The notes below the pieces were generated by a model that was not told where the DNA came from, made no database searches, and saw only the letters and a list, made by a program, of their open reading frames with translations. This document shows, in pieces, positions 5,698 to 6,698 of a stretch of DNA of 6,698 nucleotides; the stretch's first letter is position 1, and the number at the start of each line of letters is the position of its first letter. The translations under genes and the position numbers were made by a program. Source of the DNA: DAOVDI01 sp965373045 (GTDB taxonomy: Bacteria > Acidobacteriota > Aminicenantia > Aminicenantales > Aminicenantaceae); NCBI GenBank assembly GCA_965373045.1, contig CBDVEQ010000144.1, forward strand, positions 1-6,698, read 5' to 3'.

Positions 5698-6654
5698 TCA
5701 GTCTTTAAACGATATTAATTTATGTGATTTCAGCCACCTATCGTAGCCTAACCCTATTGAATTAGCTTTTCCTTGGGCATAGTTTTTATGCCAGCCACTT
5801 GGTACCGGCATCTCCTGGTATAAAGATTCACGCTGTGCCTCAAGCGGACATCGACTATAGCCCATAAAATCGGCAGCGCAGATAATTTTATGCTCAGTCA
5901 TAGATGAAAGCTCATCTAAAAAACGATATCCTTCTTCACAACGCAAAAGATGGTGGTCAAGGATTAAAGTTTCGACTTCCCTAGCCAAATGGATAGCGTT
6001 ATGCATGGCTTTTTTACTTTTCAGTTGCGTCATATATTCTAAATATATGGGAGGTCCGGAAGCAAAAACTATGTCAGGATGCCATTTGAGTATTTGTAAT
6101 ATAGGCCTGTCATCCAAAAATTGAATGTCCGAAGCATGCACAAACACATCTTTTCTATCTTTTATACATGTCATCATCACTGTCCCAAGGGCTTTTTTCC
6201 CTTCTCCATGCGGCATAGGCTGGGAGAAACTCAAGGGTCCATTTTTCTCGCCCTCAGCATCAGGAAGCTCCCGTCCAAGAAACTCAGATAAATTGTTGAA
6301 CCGATTTATCATCGCATCCGAAAGGTCATGAGATCCTTTGCACCACAACCTGGGTTTATTAAAAAACGGTCTGACTTGACTTGCTGCAAGCTGATATGGA
6401 TTAGCCTTTACAAGCGGACAGTGATCACCATGGAAGTGACTGATCACTATGTCAGTGCAGTCCTTTAATTGTTTTATAATTTCTCTGCGGATCTTCTCTC
6501 CTACTGCTACTTGAACCGGGTGAGGGAGTAAACCATGACGTTGATATCCCAGAGCCAATCCAGGGTCGATGACCACCTTGCGATCCCCTGTCTCAATTAC
6601 ACAGGAAAGCCCTCTTACTCCTAATGATTCAGTACCAATGATTTTAATGCGCAC
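5698..6654 (-). CDS. UPF0282-type metallo-beta-lactamase-fold protein, probable metal-dependent hydrolase
   Basis: This 318-residue cytoplasmic protein has the metallo-beta-lactamase fold, with strong resemblance to UPF0282, a family known mainly from archaea and without an assigned reaction. Seen: the N-terminal TESLGVRGLSCVIETGD (residues 8-24, very like the archaeal 'SESLGVRS' opening); VIDPGLALG (28-36); the metal motif HFHGDH (73-78, HxHxDH, intact); PMPHG (147-150), with a possible third histidine; FVHASDIQ (171-178), supplying the bridging Asp176; and ILDHHLLR (231-238). All expected metal ligands are present, so it should be catalytically active. The start is GTG (6652-6654). An in-frame TGA lies ten bases upstream, so no longer start exists, but no clear ribosome binding site precedes it. 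The gene converges on the DUF4405-like gene with 41 bases between stops and no convincing terminator there. Substrate unknown. Confidence 0.85.
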   Translation of the reverse strand: MRIKIIGTESLGVRGLSCVIETGDRKVVIDPGLALGYQRHGLLPHPVQVAVGEKIRREIIKQLKDCTDIVISHFHGDHCPLVKANPYQLAASQVRPFFNKPRLWCKGSHDLSDAMINRFNNLSEFLGRELPDAEGEKNGPLSFSQPMPHGEGKKALGTVMMTCIKDRKDVFVHASDIQFLDDRPILQILKWHPDIVFASGPPIYLEYMTQLKSKKAMHNAIHLAREVETLILDHHLLRCEEGYRFLDELSSMTEHKIICAADFMGYSRCPLEAQRESLYQEMPVPSGWHKNYAQGKANSIGLGYDRWLKSHKLISFKD

Positions 6655-6698
6655 TTGCTTTATTCATAAAATCTGTCGACACTACTAACAATTTTCAA

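Noticed and set aside
6655..6698. Promoter for the UPF0282 gene
   Set aside because: A TTGAAA at the extreme edge is present, but at 17 bases the -10 position reads CAGATT (3 of 6 matches). The true promoter may lie outside the window.

Overview
The window looks like chromosome from a Gram-negative anaerobe, most plausibly a Desulfobacterota (former deltaproteobacterial) lineage. This is inferred from lipopolysaccharide (LPS) heptose genes next to a DUF4405-type membrane cytochrome and a UPF0282 metallo-beta-lactamase-fold protein. The taxonomic guess is moderate and rests on gene content only. No RNA genes, CRISPR arrays, insertion sequences or phage genes were seen.

Positions 1-3426 (+ strand) form one tightly packed operon. 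It holds an ADP-heptose synthase (kinase part cut by the left edge, followed by its nucleotidyltransferase part in another frame), a WaaC-like heptosyltransferase, an isoprenylcysteine-methyltransferase-like membrane protein and a TrmH tRNA methyltransferase. Junctions are overlaps of 4 and 26 bases and one 17-base gap. The first two genes make ADP-heptose and the third would transfer heptose onto the LPS inner core. The last two have no evident role in that pathway.

The most striking feature is the kinase/nucleotidyltransferase junction. The nucleotidyltransferase domain is read in the -1 frame relative to the kinase. Its catalytic motif lies in a stretch with no ATG, GTG or TTG codon. In the overlap of the two frames sits T TTA AAA (791-797), a canonical -1 slippery heptamer in the correct phase and part of an A6 run, with AGGAGG upstream. 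A programmed frameshift, transcriptional slippage, a one-base sequencing error or a real mutation would all predict the same fused HldE junction.

Positions 3433-4500 (- strand) encode an unrecognised secreted protein with two similar helical modules around a central domain. Its gene is divergent from a + strand gene at 4676-5656 for a three-helix DUF4405-like membrane protein with two copies of an 'ITG-MTL' module. The 175-base divergent region holds two good sigma70-type promoters facing away from each other, with an inverted repeat centred between them.

Positions 5698-6654 (- strand) encode a UPF0282-type metallo-beta-lactamase-fold protein starting at GTG. The remaining 44 bases at the right edge hold nothing that can be supported.
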